Shown one piece after another: positions 33,862-44,672 of a stretch of 64,000 bases of DNA; positions within the stretch are counted from its first letter, which is position 1, and each line of letters begins with the position of its first letter. This stretch comes from Trichoplusia ni. Its lineage: Eukaryota; Arthropoda; Insecta; Lepidoptera; Noctuidae. The position numbers and the translations under genes were made by a program. The DNA is taken from the NCBI RefSeq assembly GCF_003590095.1, contig NC_039502.1:2294001-2358000 (forward strand), read 5' to 3'. The notes under the pieces were generated by a model that did no database searches, had not been told where the DNA came from, and saw only the letters and a program-made list of their open reading frames with translations.

Positions 33862-36800
33862 ATGTCAGAAGAATTAATAGAATTAAAGTCCGTGTTACGG
33901 TCGTTGGTTGTATCCAGTCCGACCCAGATGGACTTGAAGACGCTACTGCGTGACTACAGAAATATGGTTGGTGCTCACCTGCCACTCGCTAAGTATGGAT
34001 ATAAAAACGCTCTAGATTTCCTAAAAGAGCGATTCAGTGACTGTTTTGTGGTAAGTATTAAACTTAAAAATTAAGTTTATATTTGTTAAGAACAAAAAAA
34101 AAATAGTAAATTAACGACTAAGCAGAATCTTACTAATGAAGAATAATTATTACAACTATTAGTTGGTGTATTATTCACGCGTCGGGGTTGCTTGGCTAGT
34201 TTCGGACCCAACAGCAGCTCGACTCGCGGCGCCGCTGCGTCACACCAGGATATAGACCTCCCCTTTCTTACTTGTTTATACAGTGATGAACTAACAGAAA
34301 GTTTAATAAGTAGCAGGCCTTTTTAAGCCTCTTTTATAAACATTAATAGGTCTCTAGTGCAGTTCCAAAATATAATTTTCCTCTTTTAAAAATATAAAAT
34401 CACAAGTACCAAGTAGACAAAACCAAATAGAAGAAAAAGAAATTTGTACATTCAAATCATGGAATGGAAAGAAACAAATTTAAGAATAATAAAATAAATT
34501 AAAGAAAAATACATTTACTGAGATTTCTCATATTAAAATATGTACCAAAATTAAAGCTATGGAAAATACAAAAAAAAAGGTAAACCTACTTACATAAAGT
34601 AAATAATTATTGAGTCAAAATCAAATCCCTGTCAGGAATATTAGAAAGCATTTAAAAGCTTGAAGTAAAAGATTTTTTGTTATCACTTAGATTTAAGAAT
34701 TTACTAGTTTAAAGATTCAAACTATACATTTTATGTGGAAATGCCTTGGATTGTACATTTATTTATTTTGTTATGTATCTAGCAAGTAAGACAAATTGTT
34801 TGTTTTCCCTAATAACATAAAATAAACTAAGAGGCTGTGCAGAAATAAATAATAACAGACAAGTAAAACAAACTGATCTAATGTGACACCAGGAAGACCA
34901 CATCTGTACATCCACAAGCTTCTATCCTCAACTTGGTGACTAATTCTTTAGTAAGACTAGCTGTTGCCTGCTAGCTATTCCTTTTGGTTATGAAGATATT
35001 CATATAAGACAGGATTCTTTGAAATAGTTTTAGAGTAATCCATTTTTAATGCAACAACAATAATTATTTATCTCACTAGTTATGTTGAAAAGTGATATCT
35101 CCTAAGAAGTAGTCAAGTATTTTCATAAAAAATTAGTTAACTTTATACTTTTTTTTTTTAAATCTTTATTTATATTTAAGGGGTTTTTATCCACATGGAT
35201 ACGTCAACCCCATTGTGCCTTATACTAAATTTACTTAGTTGATTTTAATGTAACTTTACCTATCAGCATCAGTTGTAAGTTTTTTTTAAACATATTATAA
35301 GTTGTGCAATATCACCTTTTTTACCCACTGGGTATACTGCATTGTTTAATAATACTTCATTTGTTTAGGTAAAATAAAAGGTAAACAATAATCTGGAGTA
35401 AATCAATTTAGCTATCGATTTCTGGTTTTTCCTAATCAGATTTTCGATAATAAGAAATAGCTCTGCAATCAGTTGCAATGTCTACAGACATTCTGTATTA
35501 AAATAACAAATCATCAACAGCTGTCCCACTCACTTATAATCTGTCATGGAGCATTTGCTTTTTAGTGTATAAATATTTGACAGGTGGTTAGGTCAGGTAA
35601 AACCGTTCTTATTAAAATTAACCTTTTACAAAACTTCAATTTACAAAAATAACATGGAACTCATGTGAAGCAGTAAATATTAGTCTAATTTCAACTGTTG
35701 CTTATTTACAGATTACCGGTCCACCTTCAAACCCAGTGCTTACATTGATAGTGCCAGATGCTTTAAAACATATAGACAAATTCGTCCAAAAGCAAAAAGT
35801 AACTTCCACATCAAAATGGTATTTTTTTTTCAAATATTTACATATCATGTATATAATTAGTATCACCCATTGATAGAAAAAATATATATTGATGTAGCTG
35901 TGGTCATAAAACCTATGGCATTTATAAAATCAGTATATATTCCTGGCTTCTTTGAGGAACACCACTAATCATGCAATATTTTATGACAGTAAGTCGAAAA
36001 GACGAAGTATACCAGAATCTGTAGCACACCCACCCAATCAAGACTTTATTATAAGAAAAATGAAGCCTGTGCCACCAATTCCTGAGCAGATACCTGTGGC
36101 ACCTTCTGCTGAACTGAAACCTTCAGTGGTGTATGAACAACCAATCAAGCCACAAAACAAAGCTCCAGATGTTATAATATATAATAATAAAGAGAATATG
36201 AGTGACTATCAGAATCCTGCCGTGACCAGAGATGACGTGAAGAACTTCTTACGAAAGAGGTTGCCTTTTTACAATAGTACCCATACATTTGAAGAAACTC
36301 AATCTCAAGATGATGATTCAGGGAGACAAACATCATCCAGTAAGTCACTATCTTTTGTCATTCCACCTCCATTCTAAGAATAAGCTGTTGACAGGATGCC
36401 AATGATGTATGATGTGACCAAAGACATTATATACTCTACCAGCTAGACGGCTGTGTACGAAAAAAAATGATTATCTAAAATTAACTTTAATACCGTCAAC
36501 ATAAGGTAGTTATTTCTTGGTGAGCGGTAGCTAGTCAAAAACGGTCCTCGCGAGAGGGCTCCCGCTGGTAGTGTGTCCTTGTCTAACATTTTGCCAGGTC
36601 AACTAATCGTTGGGTTTGGTGGAAATGGTAGAAAATTTTATATATTTCTTTTTTATGATTTACTAAAACGAACGATTAATATACTTTGAAACGTATTTAA
36701 ATGTTTTAAAGTTTCTATAATTAATAAATCAATTCCTTTTACCAGCCTTTTGTGGGCACGTATCCCGACTTTGACGATTTGTAAATAATGCATGTTTTTC

Positions 36801-39800
36801 TTTTTATATTGATATAGTTTAGAAAAATGAAAATATTAGTTTACTTTAATTTATTGTAAAAATAGATAAAAATAAAATTAAGTAATCATGAAATAATACG
36901 GAATAAATACTGTATACCTTATATTAAAAAATAATTCATTATAACTGAGTAAGAGTAAAATTTAAATGTTTGGGCCTGGTAATACTCTATTGACACTATT
37001 GTCATCTATTGTCACTTCTAAATTGAAAAAGTTAGCTACTTTTTCTAATTTTTGGGTACAAAAGTAGCCATATTAGTAAGAGAATGTTTGGTACAAAAGT
37101 CGTCATATTAATAAAAGAAAAGTTATTGTTTTATTTATACAACACATTATGGTACCACCATAATCAAGTAAAAAAAAAACAGTCAATTCTATACATATTT
37201 TGCATCTGCAAGCTAAATAAAAACATTCATTTACAGCAGAAACCATTTCCACGTCTTACTGAAGCGCGAAACGAAACGAGTGATTATAAAGCGTTCGTAT
37301 GAACAATCAAATCGAAAGCGTTATACATATAAGCGCCAAGGCTGAGTTTTAACGCAACGTTTTTTTAAATTAGGTAGCATCAATATAAGATACACCACCT
37401 TTTTTACAAGCAATTTGTCCCGGGTTCTGTTTGGTCATGGTCACTCCATTAGAAAGAGACACACTACCGTCGGGAGCCCTCTCGCTCGGACCGTTTTTTG
37501 CGCCATAGCGCACAGCCTATCTAGTAGAGTAAAATGTCTTTGGATGTGACAGAGATAATGTTACTGATTCTATACAAAAGCAGTGCAACTATATATGAAA
37601 TACCATAATAAAATTGAAATATGTGTTTTTAATCGGCCATTCAAACGAAGGAGATATGAAAATCACACTTTATATTATGTATATGTTGCATGTCATGCAA
37701 CATAATATGAAGAACCTTCAAATGTAATATAGTTAGAAAAGACAAAATAGAATGATTAGTATCTCAGTAACAGCGAGTACTTGACCTACTCCTTTCCTGT
37801 TCATAAAATTTTATATTGTCAATGAAAATGGTTAATTGAACATGCTATGTAAAACCATAGCCATAAGACAATTTTACAGTATGGGAAAATTATTGTAAGG
37901 CAAATTGATTTAATTAAATTGTTAACTTATGTAATTGAATGGACCAGGTACCAGCAGTGCTAAAGCTTTACAGTTTGAGGAGCTCAAAACTGAGATAGTG
38001 GAGTTGGTCACTGCAGCCCCCAATGGTGTCTGGTGCACAGATCTCATCAAGTCATACAGGTACTTTGTTTATTACTACAAGCTTTATTTATACTTAAAGG
38101 ATGCAGCATTTTACTCGCACGAATTTATCGGTATAGCCCAGCTAATGATTAGATGGCGCGGCGACGGTGTCGCGAGTTGTTCACTCGCCATCAGATAATT
38201 TTACTGTAGCAGACAAGGTGCCCAAATACTTCTGAACAGTTCCATTCACTACAAGCTAACATTAATATCTGAACATCTGACAATGATTGTCAATAATTTC
38301 TATACAAACTATAAACCAAAAATATCTGAACACTCAGGTCTAAGAAATCTGAGTAGTTGAGGAAAAATTGCAGTAGGAAGTGTTTCCAATTTTACTATAA
38401 ACAATATTATATAGGAACCCTTTCGCAAATTTATATATTACTAGCTGACCCAGCAAACGTCGTTTTGCCGAATAAATTATATCTAGTTGGATGTATTTTT
38501 TAATGCTACATTATAAAAAAGAAAAAACAAAAAATTTCGTCCATAAAATAAAAAAATAAATTTTAGTGTGGGCAACCCTTGTCACTTAAGGGTATGAAAA
38601 ATAGATGTTGTTCTATTCTCAGTCTTACCCAATATGTATACAAAATTTCATAAGAATCGGTCGAACCGTTTCGGAGGAGTACGGTAACTAACATCGTGAC
38701 ACGGGAATTTTATATATTAGATGATGAATGACAGGTAGGACATATAGTTAGGTTTTTTTAAAAAAATATGACCATAGACACCATAGTAATCGTTACTCAA
38801 GCTCGATCACAGCAATACAATAGTGAGACCTAAAATAGTTGAAATTGTTCTGTCGGGCAGGGACCGCTACAAGCGCGAGCTGAACTTCTTGCGGTTCGGG
38901 TACACGTCGGTGAGCGGGCTGGCGGCGGCGCTGGAGCAGCGGCTGCACATCGCGCAGCCCGCGCACTGCGACGACTGGCTGCTGCTGGCGCCGGGCCGCG
39001 CGCCCGCCGCGCCCCCCGCGCCCCCGCCGTCCGCGCCCCGCCGCGCCCCCGCCTCCGCCGCGCCCTCCGCGCCCGACCCCGACGACGCGCTGCCCGGCGT
39101 AGACTTTGTAACTACCTACTAACGATAACCATTTAAGCCTACTAATATTATAAATTCTACTATCCTCTTCATATTCTAATCGCAGCGAAGGATTCTTTCT
39201 TTCTTCTTTAAATTTATTTAGGTACACACTTAGTGACGAGGTCCCTGAATCCAGACTAATTTAAGTTGTTGGCTGATAATTCGGTCGTGTAGGTACTACT
39301 ACATACTTAGTGGATACATGACGTGGTCGCGTGTGCAGGACCCGGACGTGTTCCCCGCGGACTGCGTGAGCTTCGCGGACAGCATCCCGGGCGTGGCGCT
39401 GGACGACTGCCGGCCCGGCGCCATGCTGGAGGTCATCGTGGGCGAGGTGTACTCGCCCTCGCACTTCTGGTACCTGCGCCTCGGCCAGCGCTACAACCTG
39501 GCCATGGAAGACATGATGGACGACATGGCGTTAGTACTGCCGACTCAGGCTCTACCCTCGAGATGCTCATTCATTTGTTAATCTCTGTTATTGTTGCAAT
39601 TCGTTAGATAGTTGTAAGCTTTGTAGTAAGGAATAATTTAAGTAGATTGATTGGCTCTTAAAGCTACAGCAACTGTTTTTGTCCGTCGGGTTGGTAGGCG
39701 GTATTACAACGGCGAGGGCCGAGAGCGGCGGCTGGCGCGCGGCGCCGTCCGCGTCGGCCACTACTGCGCCGCGCTCTACGACAACGACTGGCACCGCGCG

Positions 39801-42437
39801 CTCATCGTCAAGATACTCGACAGCGATACCGTCAAGGTATTTAACAGTGCCAGTATATGCAACAAGTACCTAAAGGTCTGTTTTTTCCAAATCTTTCAAA
39901 ACCTTTCCCGTTGAATTTACTATCCAAGAATTAGGTTAAGTGCAATAGTTTTCGTGAGTAGTGTGAGTGTCGGGTGTGGCAGGTGCGGCACGTGGACTAC
40001 GGCACGGTGGACGCCGTGGGCTGGGCGTCGCTGCGGCCGCTGCGGCGCGAGTGGGCGCGGCTGGCGGCGCAGGCGGGCCGCGCGCGCCTGGCCGGCGTGC
40101 GGCCCTCCGCCGCGGGCCGCCGCTGGCCGCGCGCCGCCGCCGCGCACTTCCTGGACCTCGTGCGCGCGCGCCCGCTCGTCGCCAACATCGTCGCCGTGGA
40201 CCACGAGGTCACCATCCTTCAGACCGCTCGTCGCCGAGATCTTCGGGTTCACTTCCATGACTGAAATGAATAATCGTACGCGTGCAGGAGGGCGTGATCG
40301 AGACGCTGCTACTGGACACGTCGGGCGCGGAGGACCGCTGCCTGAGCGGCGAGCTGGTGCGCGCGGGACACGCGGACGCGCGCGGCGACTGCGCGCTGCT
40401 GGTGAGTGCGGCGCCCTCCAGCGGCAGCAGCGAGCTGTCCGCGTCCGCGTCCGAGCTGCTGGGCCGCGCGCCGCGCCGCCTGCGCGCCTGGGACGCGGAC
40501 GAGCAGGCGGGTGAGGCGGGGCAGGCGGGCCCGGGCGGGCAGGCGGGGCAGGCGGGCCCGGGCGGGCAGGCGGGCCCGGGCGGGCAGGCGGGGCAGGCGG
40601 GCCCGGGCGGGCAGGCGGGCCGGGCGGCCGCGCGGCTGCAGGCGCTGTGCGCGCTACACGAGCGCGTGGCTCCGCCGCCGCCGCCCGCCGCTCTCACCAA
40701 TCCCATTCTATGCCGACGCCTCGCCTTAGACCGAAAGTTTCGACACTAAATAGCTTAAAAACTTAAATTTAGATTATAGTTTTTATTCATCTACTCTGCC
40801 TGTATTCTAAGATAGCTATTAAAATCATTGACGAAATTGAAAGAACTCATTGCAATAACAAATTTTTTTTATTTATTTTTTCCTCCTTGTGTACGCAGCA
40901 CCAAACTTACTACTTACATCTACGTACTTACTAAATTACATCTTGCAGCCAGCACTTAATACTCAAACTGTAACTAAACTCGAAAACGGTTGTAACAAAT
41001 TGGCTTTTTTTAATCTTGAAAAATTTCTGTAACTTCCTTTTTCAAAAAAAAATCTTTTTTGGTTTGCCTTGCTATCATCGACGGCGATTACGACGGATTA
41101 TATTGTATTTGACGATTTTAGGCGGTACCGCGCTCGCCGGGACAGCTAGTAATAAATATATAATTCTACACAATATCTTAATACCTAAAAACCTTCCTAA
41201 TCTAACCTAATATAGAAGGAAAATTGTTGTTGCTTAAAATGTACATTGTTTTTAATAACCAATTTATATCGTGAGAGGCGTATAGCGTGGCCTTGTGGCA
41301 TATTTTTTCGCGAATCTCGATGTCTAGCTAGGACCCTCATTGTAAAATAAAATAATTTACTACTTTATTAGATCTTAACTCTTTAATTTATATTTTTTAA
41401 GAAGTTGTATGTAAGTAAGTAAATGTGGGAAGTGTATTTAAAGCACTGCGCTCGAGCCTCGGGGATGGGTAGTAGAGTGTCGCGCCCGAGCCTCGAGATT
41501 CGCGCACAGTGGGTCACGCGGCGCATGCTTGCAGGCGGCGGACTGCTACCTGTTCCCGAGGTTCGAGGCGCTGGAGAGCGGCGCCACGCCCAACTACGCC
41601 GAGATCCACGCCTACCTGCGCGACGGCATCGCGCTGGACTACGTGGCCGCCTACGCCGAGCACGTGCCCGCCTGGCCGCCCGCCGACGTGCCTGCGCGGG
41701 GCGCGCCGCCGCCGCCCTCGCCCCCGCCCCCGCCCCCGCCGCCGCCCTCTCGCATCCCGCTGCTGTTGCCCGCTGCCGATCCGCCAGTAGAAGATCGTGG
41801 TTCGCCGGTGCCCCCACCGGACTCGCCTCTTTCTCCAAGCGCGACTCCGAACTCTACTATTTCCCGGTCTGCATCGAACCCGCGTCCATCGAATTCTCCT
41901 TGTCCTATTTCGACGGAAATGAGTCCGACTCCTCCGGTCTCTCAGCAGCAGACTCCACGCCCTGAGCCGGCGTGCGATCAGTCCTCGCTACCTACTACGC
42001 AATGGACGCGGTCGGAAACACATTTGCCTGGACCTCCCCCGCCGCTACCCAACCAGTTTGGTATGGTCACTTTAAGTCCAGCAGAGTGTTCGACGTACAG
42101 CGTACTGGCTTCAGTGGACCCGGCCGCGGCGCACTGGTACATGGCGAGCAAGCTGGATCAAGCAAGGCGTCCACCAAATTATCCCGGACCGCCTACTTAT
42201 GTCCCTCCCCGCGGTCCTCAGTGTTCTTGGGGCCCACCGGGTATACGAGCTCCTCCCGGATATTTTGGTCCACCCTCTTTACCGAATCCCCTCGTACATA
42301 TGGGCCCGCCGTCTGTCCAAAGCCCTGTAGGTTTATTTTGTCCGCCGGGCTTCTCAGGCCCGCCCGTTCAATTCGTGCCACCCCGTTATTATGTTCCTTC
42401 CTCTCCATTCGGGCCGCCGTCGGGATTTAGCTCTTAG
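33862..42437 (+). CDS. tej: Tejas/TDRD5-like LOTUS-Tudor protein of the piRNA pathway
   Basis: Ten exons join in phase to 855 codons plus stop: 33862-34050, 35712-35818, 35990-36339, 37948-38059, 38861-39098, 39339-39529, 39698-39836, 39983-40207, 40288-40401, 41535-42437. A LOTUS (OST-HTH) domain occupies about residues 1-75 (LKSVLRSLVVSS, LLRDYRNMVGAHLPLAKYGY). A Pro/Lys-rich linker follows. A second LOTUS domain lies at about 220-300 (LKTEIVELVTAAPNGVWCTD, FLRFGYTSVSGL). An extended Tudor domain spans about 335-560 (SPSHFWYLRL, then GHYCAALYDNDWHRALIV, VRHVDYGTVD with the usual aromatic and acidic residues). The tail, about 600-855, is Pro-rich with repeated GPP motifs. Drosophila Tejas and vertebrate TDRD5 act in germline nuage, where LOTUS domains engage Vasa and the Tudor fold binds dimethylarginine-bearing partners, in piRNA biogenesis. 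A single Tudor favours TDRD5/Tejas over TDRD7/Tapas. Exons 5, 8 and 9 are very GC-rich. Confidence 0.88.
34165..34248 (+). repeat. Dispersed repeat family ('tagtttcggac'), copy in Tejas-like intron 1
   Basis: Reads 'attcacgcgtcggggttgc', then 'ggctagtttcggacccaac'; it aligns with 31165-31270 and 53055-53125. The rest of intron 1 (to 35711) is AT-rich, with a reversed poly(T)-headed stretch at about 35150-35280 that may be another retroposon tail. Confidence 0.5.
36419..37542. mobile_element. 1,124-bp TIR DNA transposon with 8-bp target duplication (Tejas-like intron 3)
   Basis: The element begins CAAAGACATT and ends AATGTCTTTG, and is flanked by identical 8-bp direct repeats GATGTGAC at 36411-36418 and 37543-37550. 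The inverted similarity extends inward: 'cggctgtg' near 36451 matches the complement near 37513, and 'gagagggctcccg' with 'ggtagtgtgtc' at about 36550-36580 matches its complement at about 37458-37490. The left arm carries about 85 extra bases. No transposase frame is visible, so it is non-autonomous. An 8-bp duplication fits hAT-like or P-like superfamilies; the ends do not decide between them. Confidence 0.85.
38440..38721 (+). repeat. 282-bp dispersed repeat, copy 2 (Tejas-like intron 4)
   Basis: Same start (ACTAGCTGACCCAGCAAACG), same end (TATATATTAGA) and same length as 12009-12290, with only scattered differences. Confidence 0.8.
40505..40629 (+). repeat. GC-only minisatellite in Tejas-like intron 9
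   Basis: About 125 bp made of GGGCAGGCG and GGCCCGGGC blocks. Read from exon 9 without splicing it stays open and encodes Gly-Gln-Ala-Gly-Pro-Gly repeats, with the frame continuing to a stop at 40747-40749. Confidence 0.9.
40985..41150 (+). repeat. Probable retroposon tail in Tejas-like intron 9
   Basis: Carries 'actcgaaaacggttgtaac', 'ttggctttttt' and ends 'gccgggacagctagt', the order seen in eroded RTE-like tails; a related string (cgagaacggctcaacagtg) occurs at about 52298 in another intron. Assignment is tentative. Confidence 0.35.
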
Positions 42438-42763
42438 ATTACTTATGATATTTGAAACAAATGTCTAAAACACCATCAGCTACCTCAAATTACATAATGT
42501 AGATCATGAGTATAAACAGAAGACAAATATATTTTGTAATTTCATTAGCTGTAAGAAAAGTTGTTCATTAGTTTTAAGGATACTTTGGTCTGACCCTAAA
42601 CTTAGCTGCATTGTTTGCATTTTGTTTTCTTGTTGTAATTATAAGAGTAATATTATACAAAAAGTCTGTGTTATTTAAATAGAGACAATATACTAAAAGT
42701 ATAGGAAAAAAAACATTGTTAGATTCTGTGATATTATTAATGAATCAAGATAAGGAGACATTT

Positions 42764-42769
42764 AATAAA
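42764..42769 (+). terminator. Poly(A) signal, Tejas-like gene
   Basis: AATAAA 327 bases after the stop codon, followed by an A-rich then GT/T-rich stretch (acatcgttgacattcg, tttattttgttttctttt) typical of cleavage regions. Confidence 0.55.
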
Positions 42770-44672
42770 AAAACATCGTTGACATTCGACTTTATTTTGT
42801 TTTCTTTTCTTTATATATGGCGCCTTATAGAATTTAGTTTTACCGAAATCTGTTAACCGGCTGTCTTTTTGCCATATTATTGTTGAGTATGTTCTTAGTT
42901 CGTGGAAGAATCAATTGTCATTTATATTATTTTGCAAACCTCCGTTTTGCCCAATTACCAAATTTACTTATGGCTGTGAGGCTACGGCCATAAGTAAATA
43001 TTAAAGTATTTTAATTTGATATATTTTAAGGAACCAAAAGTACATCCTACTGAATATTATTTGGCCTCAATTATTACAACCGGTTATTTGGTGGCATTTA
43101 AAAAATATATGAATAAATAAAGTGACCACGAAAAATTCGAGGAGCTCGTGGCTAAGCTATAACCGCATAAGTGATTCGATCACAGGTTAAGCTATGATTG
43201 ACGCGGTTGGTCCGTGGATGGGTCTTTGTCATAACGAGTTCCTCCGTGTTTCGGAAGGCACGTTAAATTGTGGGTCCCGGCTGTTATTCCTACATCTTTG
43301 ACAGTCGTTACAAGTAGTTAGAAGCTTGAAAAGTCTGACAGCCAGTCTAACCAAAAGGTATCGTGTTGCCCAGATAACTGGGTTGAGGAGGTCAGATAGG
43401 CAGTCGCTCCTTGTAAAACACTGGTACTTAGCTGCAACCGGTTGGACTGGTAGCCGACCCCAACATAGTTGGGAAAAGGCTAGGCCGATGATGACCACGA
43501 AAAATGCAACAATTGAACAATAAAATGAATCTGATAGAAATAAATTTGCTGTGAAACCGAATCGAGGGTTGTCCTACCCGAAGGGTCTAAAGTTCTAAAC
43601 CATAGAGTTTCGTCTCGCATACCCGCGGAAGGGTGGTGCCGCTTGCGAAGTCATGGGCAGCATAAAATCTACAACTCCGGAGCTGTAACAGAAATCATTC
43701 TTGCCGCATGTCGAATGAACTGCAGTAATGTAATGTATAATCTCATCATGTCTTGTGGTCTATATATGTGAGGAGAAATATATTATATTTCGGCCAAGTT
43801 TCACTTCCTATAAATTTACTTTGGGAAAGTGAAATGTAGGAGTAATGAAAAACTAACAAAGAATAGGCTCACTAATAAGGGGTGGTGAAACTTTACTTGA
43901 ATGATTTGAAAAAAAATGCGAAACGAAAATGCTCATAAAGTTTTCGGGGTAAAGAAAGTCACTAAACATTTGTCTTGAGCTTAAAAATCCATGGTTTGTA
44001 TTTTGGTATAGAATCATAGGACAGCCAACTTACTTGGATTGTGTGGCTTGTGTGGCGTTGTCTGGACTTCAAAAGAGACTGTGACCCCTTGAGTTTGTTT
44101 CGATATTTCTTCTCAGGGTAGTCAGATCAAAAAAATAAGAAGACATGTAAAAGTGATGATAATATATCTTAAATAAAGAATAAATGATTTCATTTCATTT
44201 CACTTATAAAATACATAACACGTTTTTAAAATAATATTGATTTTGAAATTCACCAGACCATTTGTTCAAATTGATTCCAACGAATATTAAAATTGAGATC
44301 AAATACTATTTTGTTGCCTATTACAAATATTAAAATAGAATGAAATATAAGTAACAAAATATGTTGAAACGAAACGTAATCAACATAGACAAGAGCTTCT
44401 CTTAAGGAAAGAAAAAAAAATATGATAACAAACATGGCGGGCATGAGAGCGTCATTGCATTTTGTTTATTAGGTTACGTAGCCGTAAACTATACGCCTTT
44501 GGATTATGTGGTCGCATACAAAAGGACGGAGCCTCAATGTCAACGTGCGGAAAAGGTTTGTAGCAATACGTCGTTTACATGAAAGGTCAAGAGAAATCCG
44601 TAACGTGATCGTGATTGATTTCAGGAGGTGCCGGGGCGAAGGCGCTCGGCGGTAGGCGATTAGGCGGGTGAT
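42770..44672. other. Intergenic region with one complete retroposon
   Basis: Apart from the element at 43137-43491 I see no structure. The stretch 43560-44460 is AT-rich with short chance frames. The start codon of the next gene at 44673 is preceded by an in-frame TAG at 44661-44663. Confidence 0.5.
43137..43491 (+). mobile_element. Complete SINE-like element with 14-bp target duplication and GATGAT tail
   Basis: The 355-bp body is flanked by perfect direct repeats TGACCACGAAAAAT at 43123-43136 and 43492-43505 and ends in GATGA. The 5' portion has A-box-like TGGCTAAGCTA (about 43149) and B-box-like GATTCGATCAC (about 43173), roughly tRNA-promoter spacing, which suggests a tRNA-derived SINE. 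The 3' part ('caacatagttgggaaaaggc') would be the LINE-derived tail. Further copies: 32840-33172 and 46134-46470 (reverse), 14157-14320 (fragment). Confidence 0.8.

Noticed and set aside
39954..40514. Several overlapping frames over the Tudor exons, including a 186-codon one
   Set aside because: High GC suppresses stop codons in all frames; only the frame continuing VRHVDYGTVD matches a Tudor domain.
41383..41838. Minus frame opposite the last Tejas-like exon
   Set aside because: Antisense of a Pro-rich GC exon, no domain.
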